Positions 24,569-32,972 of a stretch of 39,559 nt of DNA are shown in pieces. The translations under genes were made by a program, and so were the position numbers. The DNA is taken from NCBI GenBank assembly GCA_934646835.1, contig CAKUES010000017.1, forward strand, positions 1-39,559. Direction: 5' to 3'. Numbering within the stretch: the first letter of the stretch is position 1; each line of letters opens with the position of its first letter. The notes below the pieces were generated by a model. That model was given only the letters and a program-made list of their open reading frames with translations. It was not told where the DNA came from and made no database searches. Source of the stretch: an uncultured Coriobacteriales bacterium. GTDB lineage: Bacteria > Actinomycetota > Coriobacteriia > Coriobacteriales > QAMH01.

Positions 24569-26005
24569 CTAGATCTGGCTGAAGAGCGGCCAGTAGGTCA
24601 TGAGCGCCCAGCTGAGGGCAGTCATGACGATGACAATGGCCACGGAGATCTTCCAGCCCTCCTTGAGCATGTACTTGGGCGACAAGCCGTAACCGACGGG
24701 GATGGCGCGCACGGAGGTCGGCAGCATGAAGGAGAGGTTGACACCGATGGAGGCGATGTAGATGTAGGGGATGGGGTTTTCGCCCATGCCCTGGACAATG
24801 GAGATGATGATGGGGATTGCCACCGCCGCCGTTGCGGTGTTGGACGTGCAGTCGCTCATCAGCAGCGTGAAGAGGATGATGACGAAGATCAGCACGATGC
24901 CACCGGAGAGGCCTGCGGCGGAGACGGCGTCGCCAATCGCCTGCGCAGCGCCCGTGCCGTTGATGATGGAGCCAACAGCCAGACCACCGGCGTAGATGTA
25001 GATGAGCTCCCAGGTGATCTTGCCCTCGACGCTCTTCCAGCGCATGAGGCGCTCGGGCTCGCCGCTCTCGTTCTTCCTGCTGATCACGAAGGTGATGAGG
25101 CCGGCGATGATGAAGACGTAGGCGGGCTTGAGGCCGGGCATCATGCTCGCATACAGCTGGCGCGTGAAGGCCAAGACGGTTGCCACGACGAAGACGACGA
25201 GGCAGATGACCTCTTCGCGCGACATCTTGCCGAGCTCCTTGTAGGACTGCTGGAAGTACTCCCTGCTGCCGCCAAGGGTCTCTTCCTTCTTGACGTTGCG
25301 CAGCATGAAGATGACGCAGATGACGTAGAGCGTGATCATGATCGGCAGGAAGCGGATAACCCAGTCGATGTACATGTACTCCTCGCCGGTGAGCTGCTGG
25401 ATGTACTCGACTGTGACGAGGTTCATCGCGCCGCCGAGCGGGGAGGCTAGGCCGCCGAGGCCGGCGCCGTAGGCGATGTAGAGCAGCAGCCTTGCGCCGA
25501 TGCGGCTCTTGGAGATGTCGCCCTCGCCTACGAACTTGAGCATGGACAGCGCGATGGGGCTGATGGTCGCGCAGACGACTGCGTTGGGCAGGATCGTGGA
25601 CATCAGCGTGCACAGGGTGAACCAGAATAGGAGCTGGCTGCGGAAGGAGCTGCCGACAAGTCCGAGGAAGCGCGCGGCAATGCGCTTGTCGAGGCCGGTC
25701 TCTTCCCAAGACACGGAGATGATGGATGCGCCGAGCAGCAGCAAGATGATCTCGGACGCGTAGTTTGCGATGACGGAGGACATGTCCGTCAGCTGGAAGA
25801 CGGCGTTGATTGCGATGGGCAAGAAGGCCGTGATCGCGTAGTCGACGGGTGCGGTGACCCACCAGTAAGCCATCCAGGCAACCGTGCCGATTGCGGCGCG
25901 GCTCACGAAGCTCTCGAAGACGCTCTGCGGCAGCAGCAGGCAGCACAGCGCAAAGAGAGCCGGGCCAACGAAGATGTTGACCAAGCGCTTGGTGTTGGAG
26001 TTCAT
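24569..26005 (-). CDS. SLC13/DASS family anion transporter
   Basis: A 478-residue polytopic membrane protein with about twelve helices. Signs of the divalent anion:sodium symporter family are the two repeats with TILPNAVVCATISPIAL (first SNT-like clamshell) and SNTATAAVAIPIIISI (second, canonical SNT), plus the ends GAGLGGLASPLGGAMN and LPTSVRAIPVGYG. Substrates in this family are di- and tricarboxylates, sulfate or similar; which one is not visible. ATG 26005 has AAAGGA upstream. It lies downstream of, and on the same strand as, a LysR gene that may control it. Confidence 0.9.
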   Translation of the reverse strand: MNSNTKRLVNIFVGPALFALCCLLLPQSVFESFVSRAAIGTVAWMAYWWVTAPVDYAITAFLPIAINAVFQLTDMSSVIANYASEIILLLLGASIISVSWEETGLDKRIAARFLGLVGSSFRSQLLFWFTLCTLMSTILPNAVVCATISPIALSMLKFVGEGDISKSRIGARLLLYIAYGAGLGGLASPLGGAMNLVTVEYIQQLTGEEYMYIDWVIRFLPIMITLYVICVIFMLRNVKKEETLGGSREYFQQSYKELGKMSREEVICLVVFVVATVLAFTRQLYASMMPGLKPAYVFIIAGLITFVISRKNESGEPERLMRWKSVEGKITWELIYIYAGGLAVGSIINGTGAAQAIGDAVSAAGLSGGIVLIFVIILFTLLMSDCTSNTATAAVAIPIIISIVQGMGENPIPYIYIASIGVNLSFMLPTSVRAIPVGYGLSPKYMLKEGWKISVAIVIVMTALSWALMTYWPLFSQI

Positions 26006-26131
26006 TACGTTCCTTTCTCAAGGTTAAATCGGGAACATAATACAACCCTTATGACAATATAATGAAAATTTAATGTAAAGAAATGCGGACGAATTCCGCA
26101 GGTCAGGGTGGGTGTGGCTGGAAATAACGTC

Positions 26132-26229
26132 GGTTGCGTAGGGGAGGGACCCTGGGGAAATGCTGGTTGCGTAGGGGAGGGACCCTGGGGAAATGCTGGT
26201 TGCGTAGGGGAGGGACCCTGTCCCTCCCC
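26132..26229. repeat. 33-bp tandem repeat ending in a complete family A palindrome
   Basis: The 33-base unit starting GGTTGCGTAGGGGAGGGACC begins at 26132, 26165 and 26198. The first two copies run from GGACC straight into CTGGGGAAATGCT; only the third completes the palindrome (26207-26229). It separates the LysR gene from the transporter gene. The multiple of three creates a repetitive open frame that is not a credible gene. Confidence 0.9.
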
Positions 26230-26256
26230 ATAAGCCATGCGATAAACAGCGATTAC

Positions 26257-27183
26257 CTAGCGCTGCACGGTTTCCTTCAACACGCGGGCGAATTCCTCCT
26301 CCGCGCGCGAGCGCGATGTGCTCTTGAGGCGCGCGACGTAGAGCTTGCGCGAGCAGATGCCCTCGTCTGCCAGATAGAGTGCGGGGCGCTGGCTTGCGGG
26401 CATGTCGAGCATCGCGCTTTCTGCGACGAAGCCGACGCCAGCACCCGCCATGCTCAAGGCATATCCCGTGCTCGTCTGGTCGACGGTAATGGCGTGCGCG
26501 GGCTCGATTCCGTAGAGCTCGAAGAGCTGCTTGAGCTTGCGGCCGAGCTGCAGCGTCGGGTCGAGCATGATGAACGGCTCGGCTGCCAGGATCTTGAACT
26601 CCGCTGCCCCGATGCGCGCAAAGCCCTCTCGGCCCATGTCGGGTAGACGCTCGGCAGCTTTCAAGTCTCGCGGAATGCAGAGGAGGAGGCGCTCTGTCAG
26701 CAGCTCCTCGGACTCGAGGTTGAGGTTGTCGTTGGGGACGGGCGTCACGAAGAGGTCGATTGCGCCGGAGAGCGCGGCCTGGGTCAGGTTGGGGACGGTG
26801 TCGGTCACGATGCGCACCTCGATGCCCGGGTACTGCTCGGCAAAGCGCGCGACGGCTTTGGGCAGCAGCGTCGAGTTGAAGAGGCTTGCTCCGCCGACGA
26901 CGAGGCGTCCGCTCTTGAGTCCCTGCATGTCGCTGATGCGCTGAGCGAGACGGCGCTTGAGGGCTTCGATGCCCTCTTGCGTCTCGAGATAGGCCAAGCC
27001 AGCGTCCGTGATGCTGATCGGTGTGCGGCTTCTGTCGAAGACCTGTGCACCGAGCTCGCCCTCGAGCTTTTTGATGCGCGTCGACAGCGCTGGCTGAGAG
27101 ACGCCGAGCGCCTCCGCGGCTGCGGATATGCTGCGCAGCTCCGCCACGGTCTTGACGCAGTTTGCCGTTGTGAGGGCTTCCAT
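26257..27183 (-). CDS. LysR family transcriptional regulator
   Basis: A 308-residue DNA-binding regulator. The N-terminal winged HTH (about 2-62) has the LysR pattern TVAELRSISAAAEALGVSQPALSTRIKKLEGELGAQVFDR, here longer than quoted motifs usually need; the remainder is a LysR substrate-binding domain of two alpha/beta lobes. I start at 27183, where AGGAG sits six bases upstream and the HTH begins at once; the in-frame extension to 27351 overlaps rmlB. It is upstream of the SLC13 gene on the same strand and divergent from rmlB; the transporter, separated by 251 bases of repeats, is the likelier target. Confidence 0.92.
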   Translation of the reverse strand: MEALTTANCVKTVAELRSISAAAEALGVSQPALSTRIKKLEGELGAQVFDRSRTPISITDAGLAYLETQEGIEALKRRLAQRISDMQGLKSGRLVVGGASLFNSTLLPKAVARFAEQYPGIEVRIVTDTVPNLTQAALSGAIDLFVTPVPNDNLNLESEELLTERLLLCIPRDLKAAERLPDMGREGFARIGAAEFKILAAEPFIMLDPTLQLGRKLKQLFELYGIEPAHAITVDQTSTGYALSMAGAGVGFVAESAMLDMPASQRPALYLADEGICSRKLYVARLKSTSRSRAEEEFARVLKETVQR

Positions 27184-27338
27184 GTGAGACTCCTGCTCTT
27201 GCCTTGCGCGCCGCGCGTTGGGCGTCGCTTTTTCATGCCATTGTAACCGCGCTGTTTGAGTTGGATTGACTATCATAGGCGAGTTAAGTCGCACTTGGCG
27301 TTCGGCTTGCGTTTCGATGATGAGCAGGAGGAGTGCAG

Positions 27339-28520
27339 ATGGCCAAGACATATCTTGTAACCGGTGGCGCCGGGTTTATCGGGTCGAACTTCGTGCACTA
27401 CCTGCTGTGGACGCATGAGGACGCGATCGTCGTCAACGTGGATTCCCTGACCTATGCCGGCAACCTCGACAATATCGCCGATTTAGCCGACCATCCGCGT
27501 CACGTTTTCGTGCATGCCGATATCTGCGACGAGAGGGCGCTCGATGCTATCTTTGGTAAATACGGCCCGGATTATGTGGTGAACTTTGCGGCGGAAAGCC
27601 ATGTCGACCGCTCGCTCGAGGACCCGTTTGCCTTCAACCGCACCAATGTCGAGGGTGTTTTGACCTTGCTCGCGGCTGCGCGTCACGATTGGGAGGAGCC
27701 TGACGGCAGCTATGGCGATCACGTCTTCTTGCAGGTCAGCACGGACGAGGTTTACGGCTCGCTGCCTGCGGGAGAGAACGTTGCGCGTTTCAAGGAGGCG
27801 TCTTTGCTGGCGCCGGGCAATCCCTACAGCGCTAGCAAGGCGAGTGCCGAGCTCTACACCATGGCCTATGCGAATACCTACGGCCTGCCGGTGATTATCA
27901 CGCGCTGCGGCAACAACTACGGCCCCTACCAACATCCGGAGAAGTTGATGCCACTGGTCATCGCCAAGGCGCTCGCGGATGAGCCGATTCCCCTGTATGG
28001 CGATGGGAGCAACATCCGCGATTGGATCTACGTGGCCGACCACTGTCGTGCGCTCGATTCTGTGCTCGAGCGCGGGCGCGTACGCCAGGTTTACAACATC
28101 AGTGCTGGTTATGAGCGCGAGAACGCGGAGGTCGTGGTTGCGCTGGTCGACGAGCTTGCCCGTCAGACGGGTGAGGAGGCTTACTCGGACTCCAAGGTGC
28201 AGTTTGTCGAGGACCGCAAGGGCCATGACTTTCGCTATGGGACCGACAGCTCCAAGCTGCGCCGCGAGCTGGGTTGGGAGCCGCAGACTAGCTTCGAGGA
28301 GGGTATTCGCAAGACGGTTTACTGGTATCTGACGCATCGGGATTGGGTCAAGCGCACCCTCGAGGATGGTGTTGCAGAGAACAACCAGCGTCTGCTCGAG
28401 GAGTGGGACGAGGAGGCCAAAGCCGCCAAGAAGCAGGAGCGCAAGGATGCGGAGAAAGCCGCCAAAGCTGCCAAGCGCGCCAGCCGCCACCGCCGTGGCC
28501 GTCATTTGCTGAAGAAGTAG
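27339..28520 (+). CDS. rmlB: dTDP-glucose 4,6-dehydratase with basic C-terminal tail
   Basis: A 393-residue soluble SDR enzyme that converts dTDP-glucose to dTDP-4-keto-6-deoxyglucose for rhamnose or other deoxysugars. Seen: VTGGAGFIGSNF (NAD site), NFAAESHVDRS, VSTDEVYGSL, PYSASKASAEL (YxxxK), and RCGNNYGPYQHPEK, the RmlB signature. Residues about 350-393 form an Ala/Lys/Arg-rich tail not present in typical RmlB (about 330-360 residues); its role is unknown. AGGAGGAG sits five bases before ATG 27339. rmlA, rmlC and rmlD are not in the window, so it is a detached pathway gene. Confidence 0.93.
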   Translation: MAKTYLVTGGAGFIGSNFVHYLLWTHEDAIVVNVDSLTYAGNLDNIADLADHPRHVFVHADICDERALDAIFGKYGPDYVVNFAAESHVDRSLEDPFAFNRTNVEGVLTLLAAARHDWEEPDGSYGDHVFLQVSTDEVYGSLPAGENVARFKEASLLAPGNPYSASKASAELYTMAYANTYGLPVIITRCGNNYGPYQHPEKLMPLVIAKALADEPIPLYGDGSNIRDWIYVADHCRALDSVLERGRVRQVYNISAGYERENAEVVVALVDELARQTGEEAYSDSKVQFVEDRKGHDFRYGTDSSKLRRELGWEPQTSFEEGIRKTVYWYLTHRDWVKRTLEDGVAENNQRLLEEWDEEAKAAKKQERKDAEKAAKAAKRASRHRRGRHLLKK

Positions 28521-29030
28521 CTGCTTCGCCGGTATCGGTAAGCCTTGCTGCTGACATCGAGATTCGCGTCAGCACCGAGGGGCTGCAACTCGTCGTAGGG
28601 GAGGGACCCTGTCCCTCCCCATGGCCCTTGCGTAGATGGGATGGTTGCGATTGAGGCTTGGCCTTTGCTCGAGGGTCGGGGTAATCGCGCGGTATCTGGG
28701 GAGGGACAGGGTCCCTCCCCTACGTTGGGCGCACGGGACGGTTGCGCGAGGCGTTTCGCCGACCCCTCCCCGACGGCGCTGCTGGTTCTCGCGTTATCGG
28801 CCCAAACTTTGCTGCTGACATCGGGATCTGCGTCAGCACCGAGGGGCTGCAGCTCATCGTAGGGGAGGGACCCTGTCCCTCCCCAGGTGCTTTGCAGCCC
28901 GCAGGGGGTCTTTCGCGTCAGCACCACCGAGCCCCAGACCCCACGTAGGCGCCAGACGAAGTCGGCGCCATAGGTTGCAGCGGGCTTGCGGAGACCCGCG
29001 CCCCGCGCCGCCGGGAGAGAGGTCGCAACC
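28521..29030. repeat. intergenic repeat mosaic downstream of rmlB
   Basis: No gene is supported. Modules in order: a composite leading into family A (28550-28620, containing GCGTCAGCACCGAGGGGCTG and the palindrome 28598-28620), an inverted family A unit (28698-28720), module F (28738-28794, containing GGCGTTTCGCCGACCCCTC), a second composite with palindrome 28862-28884, and family B (28948-28969). The order F, A-composite, B recurs at 31373-31660, where a family C unit is inserted between F and A. Confidence 0.85.
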
Positions 29031-29735
29031 CTACAGCTCTCGTTTCTCGTAGAGCCTGCAGGCAATCAGCGCGCTAGCGCAGTAGATGGCAAATGCTGCC
29101 ACCACCAGGCCCAACATCGTCAGCAGGCTCGTGGTCGGCAAGGAGAAGATGCTGTCGATCACCGGCGCAACAACGTCGATCCAAGCGCCTGAGCTCTCCA
29201 GGGCAACGCCGGCTACTACCATCACAAGGACGAGGAGGAGCGGCATGAAGCGCATGCCGTTGGTCATCCCCGCCTTGAAGATAAGCGGCTGTGTCGCTGC
29301 GAGGATGAGAATCGCACACGCCGTGCTCGCAAGGAGAATGCATGCGGACTCGACGGGCTCGATATTGGCGGCGATCGAGCCGGCGTTGGGGAGAGCGGGG
29401 ATCAAGCAAGCGATAGCTGTGGAGGCTGTTGCGACAAGCGCGCCAAAGACCAGACCTGCAAGCGTCATCAAAGCTCCCATGCCATAGCGTCCAAAGACGA
29501 CTCCACGACGCGAGAGCGGCAACGCGAGCCTGAAGCTCTCCCACCCTTTTTGCTCGTCAAGCGCAAAGAGCGTGAAGCTGAGGACCATGGGGATCATCGG
29601 GGTGAATGCCGCGGGGATTACGTTGGCGTTGCCGATGGCAAAGGGGAGGATCAAAGCCAGGGGGATGATGAGGACGAGCTCTTGCTTGACGTACTTGGCG
29701 ATGGTGCTCATATCGAGCGAGATCATGGTTTTCAC
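29031..29735 (-). CDS. ABC transporter permease
   Basis: A 234-residue membrane protein with about six hydrophobic segments, of the ABC-2 permease kind. The DEQKGWESFRLALPLSRRGVV segment early in the protein, with the motif SFTLFALDEQ before it, is a common feature of small ABC-2 permeases paired with GntR-controlled ATPases. GTG 29735 overlaps the ATPase stop (GTGA), with AAGGGAG upstream; ATG 29726 is an alternative. The longer in-frame opening upstream lies inside the ATPase gene. Exported substrate unknown. Confidence 0.82.
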   Translation of the reverse strand: MKTMISLDMSTIAKYVKQELVLIIPLALILPFAIGNANVIPAAFTPMIPMVLSFTLFALDEQKGWESFRLALPLSRRGVVFGRYGMGALMTLAGLVFGALVATASTAIACLIPALPNAGSIAANIEPVESACILLASTACAILILAATQPLIFKAGMTNGMRFMPLLLVLVMVVAGVALESSGAWIDVVAPVIDSIFSLPTTSLLTMLGLVVAAFAIYCASALIACRLYEKREL

Positions 29736-30613
29736 AGCTGCTCTCCCTTCATCATGAGCTGCATGTAGCTCTCGGTATTGGCGGGCTCGAGGGCGATATG
29801 TGGGAACTGCTGCGCGAATCCAAAGCGGTTGGGGACGAGGGCGCGCACGGCGTAAGCCTCGCGGATAATCCGCACCCCAGCGGCTTGGCTGTTGTTTGCG
29901 AGCGCACTGAGCTCTGATTCTCGGCAAAGCGCGATGCCTGCTTGCTCAATCTCGTCGCGGCTGACGCTGAAGACGATGTGCCCTGCGTCAATGCAGACGA
30001 TGATGTCGGCGAGCTTGTCGAGGTCGCTGGTGATGTGGCTCGAGATGAGGATGCCGCGTTCCTCGTCTTGCAGCATGAAGTCGCGCAGGATCTCGATGAC
30101 CTCGTCGCGTGCGATGGGATCGAGTCCGGCTGTCGCCTCGTCGAGGACGAGCAGCTTGGGGGAGTGTGCGAGCGCGCAGGCGAGGGTAAGCTTCATTCCC
30201 ATGCCGCGGGAGAGGTCCTTGACTTTGCGGTCGGCCGGCAGGTCAAAACGCTGTGTGAGCTGGGCGAATACGGCGTTGTCCCAGGTGGGGTAGGCGCCTT
30301 TCATGGTCTTGGCGCACTTGGCGACCGTGAGGTCTTCGGGGTAGGAGCAAGCGTCGAGGACGACGCCGATGTTCTCCTTGAGTTTGGCGAGTTGGTTTGG
30401 GTTCATGGTGGCGATGTCCTCGCCGAACACTTGGACGCTGCCGTCAAATGACGGTGTGATTCCCAGGATGGCTTTGATGAGCGTGGTCTTTCCGGCTCCG
30501 TTGCTGCCGATGAGGCCGACAACAGAGCCGCACGGGACGACGAAGTCGTCGATTTCAAGCGAGAAGTCCTTGAAGTGCTTGGAGAACCCTTCGATGCGGA
30601 CGAGTTCGTTCAT
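29732..30613 (-). CDS. ABC transporter ATP-binding protein
   Basis: A 293-residue cytosolic ATPase. Walker A GLIGSNGAGKTTLI (about residues 33-46), signature LSRGMGMKL (about 134-142, the LSGGQ equivalent), Walker B LLVLDEATAGLD (about 154-165) and the switch His in ISSHITSD. It is the middle gene of a GntR-ATPase-permease operon and overlaps the permease by four bases. The set resembles YtrA-YtrB type exporters that respond to cell-wall stress in Bacillus; the function here is inferred from this arrangement only. Confidence 0.93.
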   Translation of the reverse strand: MNELVRIEGFSKHFKDFSLEIDDFVVPCGSVVGLIGSNGAGKTTLIKAILGITPSFDGSVQVFGEDIATMNPNQLAKLKENIGVVLDACSYPEDLTVAKCAKTMKGAYPTWDNAVFAQLTQRFDLPADRKVKDLSRGMGMKLTLACALAHSPKLLVLDEATAGLDPIARDEVIEILRDFMLQDEERGILISSHITSDLDKLADIIVCIDAGHIVFSVSRDEIEQAGIALCRESELSALANNSQAAGVRIIREAYAVRALVPNRFGFAQQFPHIALEPANTESYMQLMMKGEQL

Positions 30614-30691
30614 GGCGGTTTCCTTACGGTCGGGTTTGGGATGGAGGTGTTTTGAGCGGCGCAGGGTGGTGCGGTTTTGTGTCTGTGTTAG

Positions 30692-31060
30692 CTATTGAGC
30701 CAGCAGGTCGAGCATCTCTTTGAGCTCGGCTGGTTCGATGCCGGCTTCCCTTGCCTCGTCGATCGCCTGCTCGAGGAGCTCTTCGATGTGACGGAGATGC
30801 TCTTCACGCACGAGTTCCTTGTTTCCGCCTGCGACAAAGCTGCCTCTGCCGGGGGCGGTCACGATGAAGCCCTGCGCCTCGAGGTCTGCGTAGGCGCGTT
30901 TGGTGGTGATGACGCTTACGCGAAGGTCGTTGGCCAGCGCACGAATAGAGGGGAGTTGCTCTCCCTCTGCCAAGGCGCCTTGCATGATCTGCGATTTGAC
31001 CTGTCCGGCGATCTGCTCGTATATGGGCTTGCTGCCTGCGTTTGAGACGATGATTTCCAA
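30692..31060 (-). CDS. GntR family regulator, YtrA-like
   Basis: A 122-residue repressor-type protein. The GntR winged HTH (about 8-78) contains PIYEQIAGQVKSQI, EGEQLPSIRALANDLRVS and TTKRAYADLEAQGF; only a short helical tail of about 40 residues follows, as in the YtrA subfamily, which lacks a large effector domain. It starts with TTG 31060 (AGGTG upstream); no better in-frame ATG exists. It leads the operon with the ABC genes and probably represses it through the dyad at 31159-31179. Confidence 0.9.
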   Translation of the reverse strand: MEIIVSNAGSKPIYEQIAGQVKSQIMQGALAEGEQLPSIRALANDLRVSVITTKRAYADLEAQGFIVTAPGRGSFVAGGNKELVREEHLRHIEELLEQAIDEAREAGIEPAELKEMLDLLAQ

Positions 31061-31158
31061 GGGTCACCTGCCCTATGCGTTGCGGATATGAGAGCCGGGT
31101 TCGCTGCGTCCAGCTTGCCCGGCTCACGGGTCCACTCCAGCTGTGAGTGGTGTGCACA

Positions 31159-31209
31159 GTGTATATACCCGATATACACACTCTACGACGTTCATATACA
31201 CGCTGTCAA
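31159..31209 (-). promoter_or_regulatory. promoter and GntR operator of the ABC operon
   Basis: On the minus strand TTGACA (31209-31204) and TAGAGT (31185-31180) are 18 bp apart. Directly downstream is a dyad, GTGTATAT (31159-31166) and ATATACAC (31172-31179) with a 5-bp gap. A further ATATACAC half-site lies between the two boxes at 31194-31201, 22 bp from its twin, i.e. on the same helix face. This matches autoregulation by the GntR protein. Confidence 0.75.
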
Positions 31210-31217
31210 GCAGGATG

Positions 31218-31690
31218 CTGCAATCTGGAAGATGCCCGCGACCCGCGCCACAGGTTGCAGCGGGCTGGCGGATGCCCGCGGCTCGCGCCGTCGGGGAGGG
31301 GTCTGCGAAAGCCCGCTCCGCTGCTCGCCCTTCGAGCTCGTGCGCTGCGCTCCGCGCAACTATACGAGGAACGGTTGCGCGAGGCGTTTCGCCGACCCCT
31401 CCCCGACGGCGCTGCCGGTCCTCGCGATCATCGGCATGCGATGCAAATACGTAGGGACCGGATTCGTCCGGCCTCAAACCTTGCTGTCGGCATCGGGATT
31501 CGCGTCAGCACCGAGGGGCTGCAACCCACCGTAGGGGAGGGACCCTGTCCCTCCCTAGATACCTTGCAGCCTGCATAGGGCTTCGCGTCAGCATCACCGG
31601 GCCCCGGACCCCACGTAGGCGCCAGACGAAGTCGGCGCCATAGGTTGCGGCGAGCAGGCGGGTGTCCGCAAACCGCGTTGTCTGGAGACT
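31218..31690. repeat. intergenic repeat mosaic upstream of the nuclease gene
   Basis: Within the 901-base gap 31061-31961. Modules: an inverted F unit (31285-31313), direct F (31373-31428), a family C-like unit around 31449-31473, the A composite with palindrome 31534-31556 (one base off), and family B at 31618-31639. The gap 31691-31961 holds no recognisable repeat or gene, and the short frames there have no family resemblance. Confidence 0.82.
31285..31411. repeat. imperfect inverted repeat made of two opposed F modules
   Basis: The left arm (31285-31313, starting GCGCCGTCGGGGAGGGGTC) is nearly complementary to the right arm (31382-31411, ending GACCCCTCCCCGACGGCGC) with about 70 bases between. 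It would form a long hairpin in RNA or single-stranded DNA. Confidence 0.75.
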
Positions 31691-31961
31691 ACCTTGCAGC
31701 CCGCTCCACTGACCTCTCTTCTCCAGCACTATCGGGTATCGATGGCTTGATGGCTCGTGGATCCCAAACTCCTGACCAGCGCTTTCTCTCATCGGAACAG
31801 GTTTTGCCGGATTCCAGTCTGACATGGCGAGGAAAAGCGGTCTTAGTTGGCTCTGATTTTGGTCTTATCCCGTTCTTGGTTTGGTCTGAGGTCTGCTTAG
31901 ATTCGCCTGCTAGGTTGGAACAACCACGGTGCTCCACCGCTCTCGACTCCTAGGGGGAACC

Positions 31962-32915
31962 ATGAACGCTCCGCTCTTCGTTGGATATAACTCGGCTGCA
32001 TATCGGCTCCTTCACTACGGAATGAAGGGTCTGCGCAAGTCTCGCGTAGTGCCACTGCCTGGTTATTCTCCGAGTGCAAAGCGCGCGGTGGAGGCAAGGC
32101 GTTTGCTTGGTTTGCCAGAGGATCGCTGCGTAGATTTCTGTCTAATGGCCGACAATGACAAGCGTGGGAGTGCGGCGGTGAGATCGCACGTGTGTAGATA
32201 CGCGGCAGAAGGTGATTACCTGAGTTTTGGTGACGGAATCTACGTAGCCAAACCTGAGCTTGCATATTTGCAATCCGCTGAGCTTCTTACTTGCGCCGAG
32301 CTCATTTTGCTGGGCTTGGACATGTGTGGGTCATTTGTGTCGGAGGATGGAGAATTTGAGAGATTGAGCCCCCTTGCGAGCGTGACTAGCATGCTTGCCT
32401 ACATCGATGCTCGCTCTGGAGTTCGAGGTACATTCAAGGCTCGCCAAGCATTGCGATATGTTGTAGATGGATCTGCATCTCCGCGCGAGTCACAGCTTGT
32501 GGCGTTGCTTTGCGCTCCTCAAAAGTGGGGAGGTTATGGGTTTAAACTGCCTTGTCTTAATAAGGGGCTTGAACTCTCTCCTCAACATCGGCGCGTGTTG
32601 GGCAAGAACTTTCTATCATGTGATTTGCTGTGGCAAGAGCAAAGCGTAGCTATCGAATACGACAGCAATCAGTTTCATTCGGGCTTTCATAAAATCAATG
32701 CAGATTCCCAGCGAAGAAATGTATTGAGATCCATGGGCATAAACGTCATTGATGTCACAGCTTCTCAGTTAAGCAGAGCTGAAGCTTTTCATGAGATTGC
32801 CATTCAAGTTGACCGTGGGCTCGGAGGTGGCTTGTTGGCTAAGCGCGACGGTGGGTGGGTGAGTCGTAATCAAGAATTGCGCCATCTGGTTTTGGCGGAG
32901 AGGGTGTGGGGCTGA
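31962..32915 (+). CDS. DUF559/Vsr-like endonuclease-domain protein
   Basis: A 317-residue protein, cytosolic. The C-terminal part carries a PD-(D/E)xK-type core of the DUF559/Vsr group: FLSCDLLW, then VAIEYDSNQFHSG (E-x-D with the following His), then RRNVLRSMGINVIDVT. The N-terminal 170 residues look like an AbiEi-style antitoxin/regulatory domain (fold impression only). AGGGGGAA precedes ATG 31962. Base composition is visibly less GC-rich than its neighbours and codon choice is less biased, suggesting transfer. It stands alone between a repeat mosaic and a perfect inverted repeat, with no methylase or partner gene beside it. Candidate defence or selfish-element nuclease; not proven. Confidence 0.75.
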   Translation: MNAPLFVGYNSAAYRLLHYGMKGLRKSRVVPLPGYSPSAKRAVEARRLLGLPEDRCVDFCLMADNDKRGSAAVRSHVCRYAAEGDYLSFGDGIYVAKPELAYLQSAELLTCAELILLGLDMCGSFVSEDGEFERLSPLASVTSMLAYIDARSGVRGTFKARQALRYVVDGSASPRESQLVALLCAPQKWGGYGFKLPCLNKGLELSPQHRRVLGKNFLSCDLLWQEQSVAIEYDSNQFHSGFHKINADSQRRNVLRSMGINVIDVTASQLSRAEAFHEIAIQVDRGLGGGLLAKRDGGWVSRNQELRHLVLAERVWG

Positions 32916-32972
32916 TGCTTCTTGAGCTCGTTTAGCCGGCAATCCGTCTTCGAGCGATCGGCTTGCAGCGAT

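Noticed and set aside
26132..26229. Possible CRISPR array or repeat protein
   Set aside because: Only three periods with no unique spacers; the units are exact tandem copies of a half-palindrome.
31645..31953. 102-codon frame upstream of the nuclease gene
   Set aside because: Begins inside a family B repeat, lacks a ribosome site and has no family resemblance; a partner antitoxin could not be supported.
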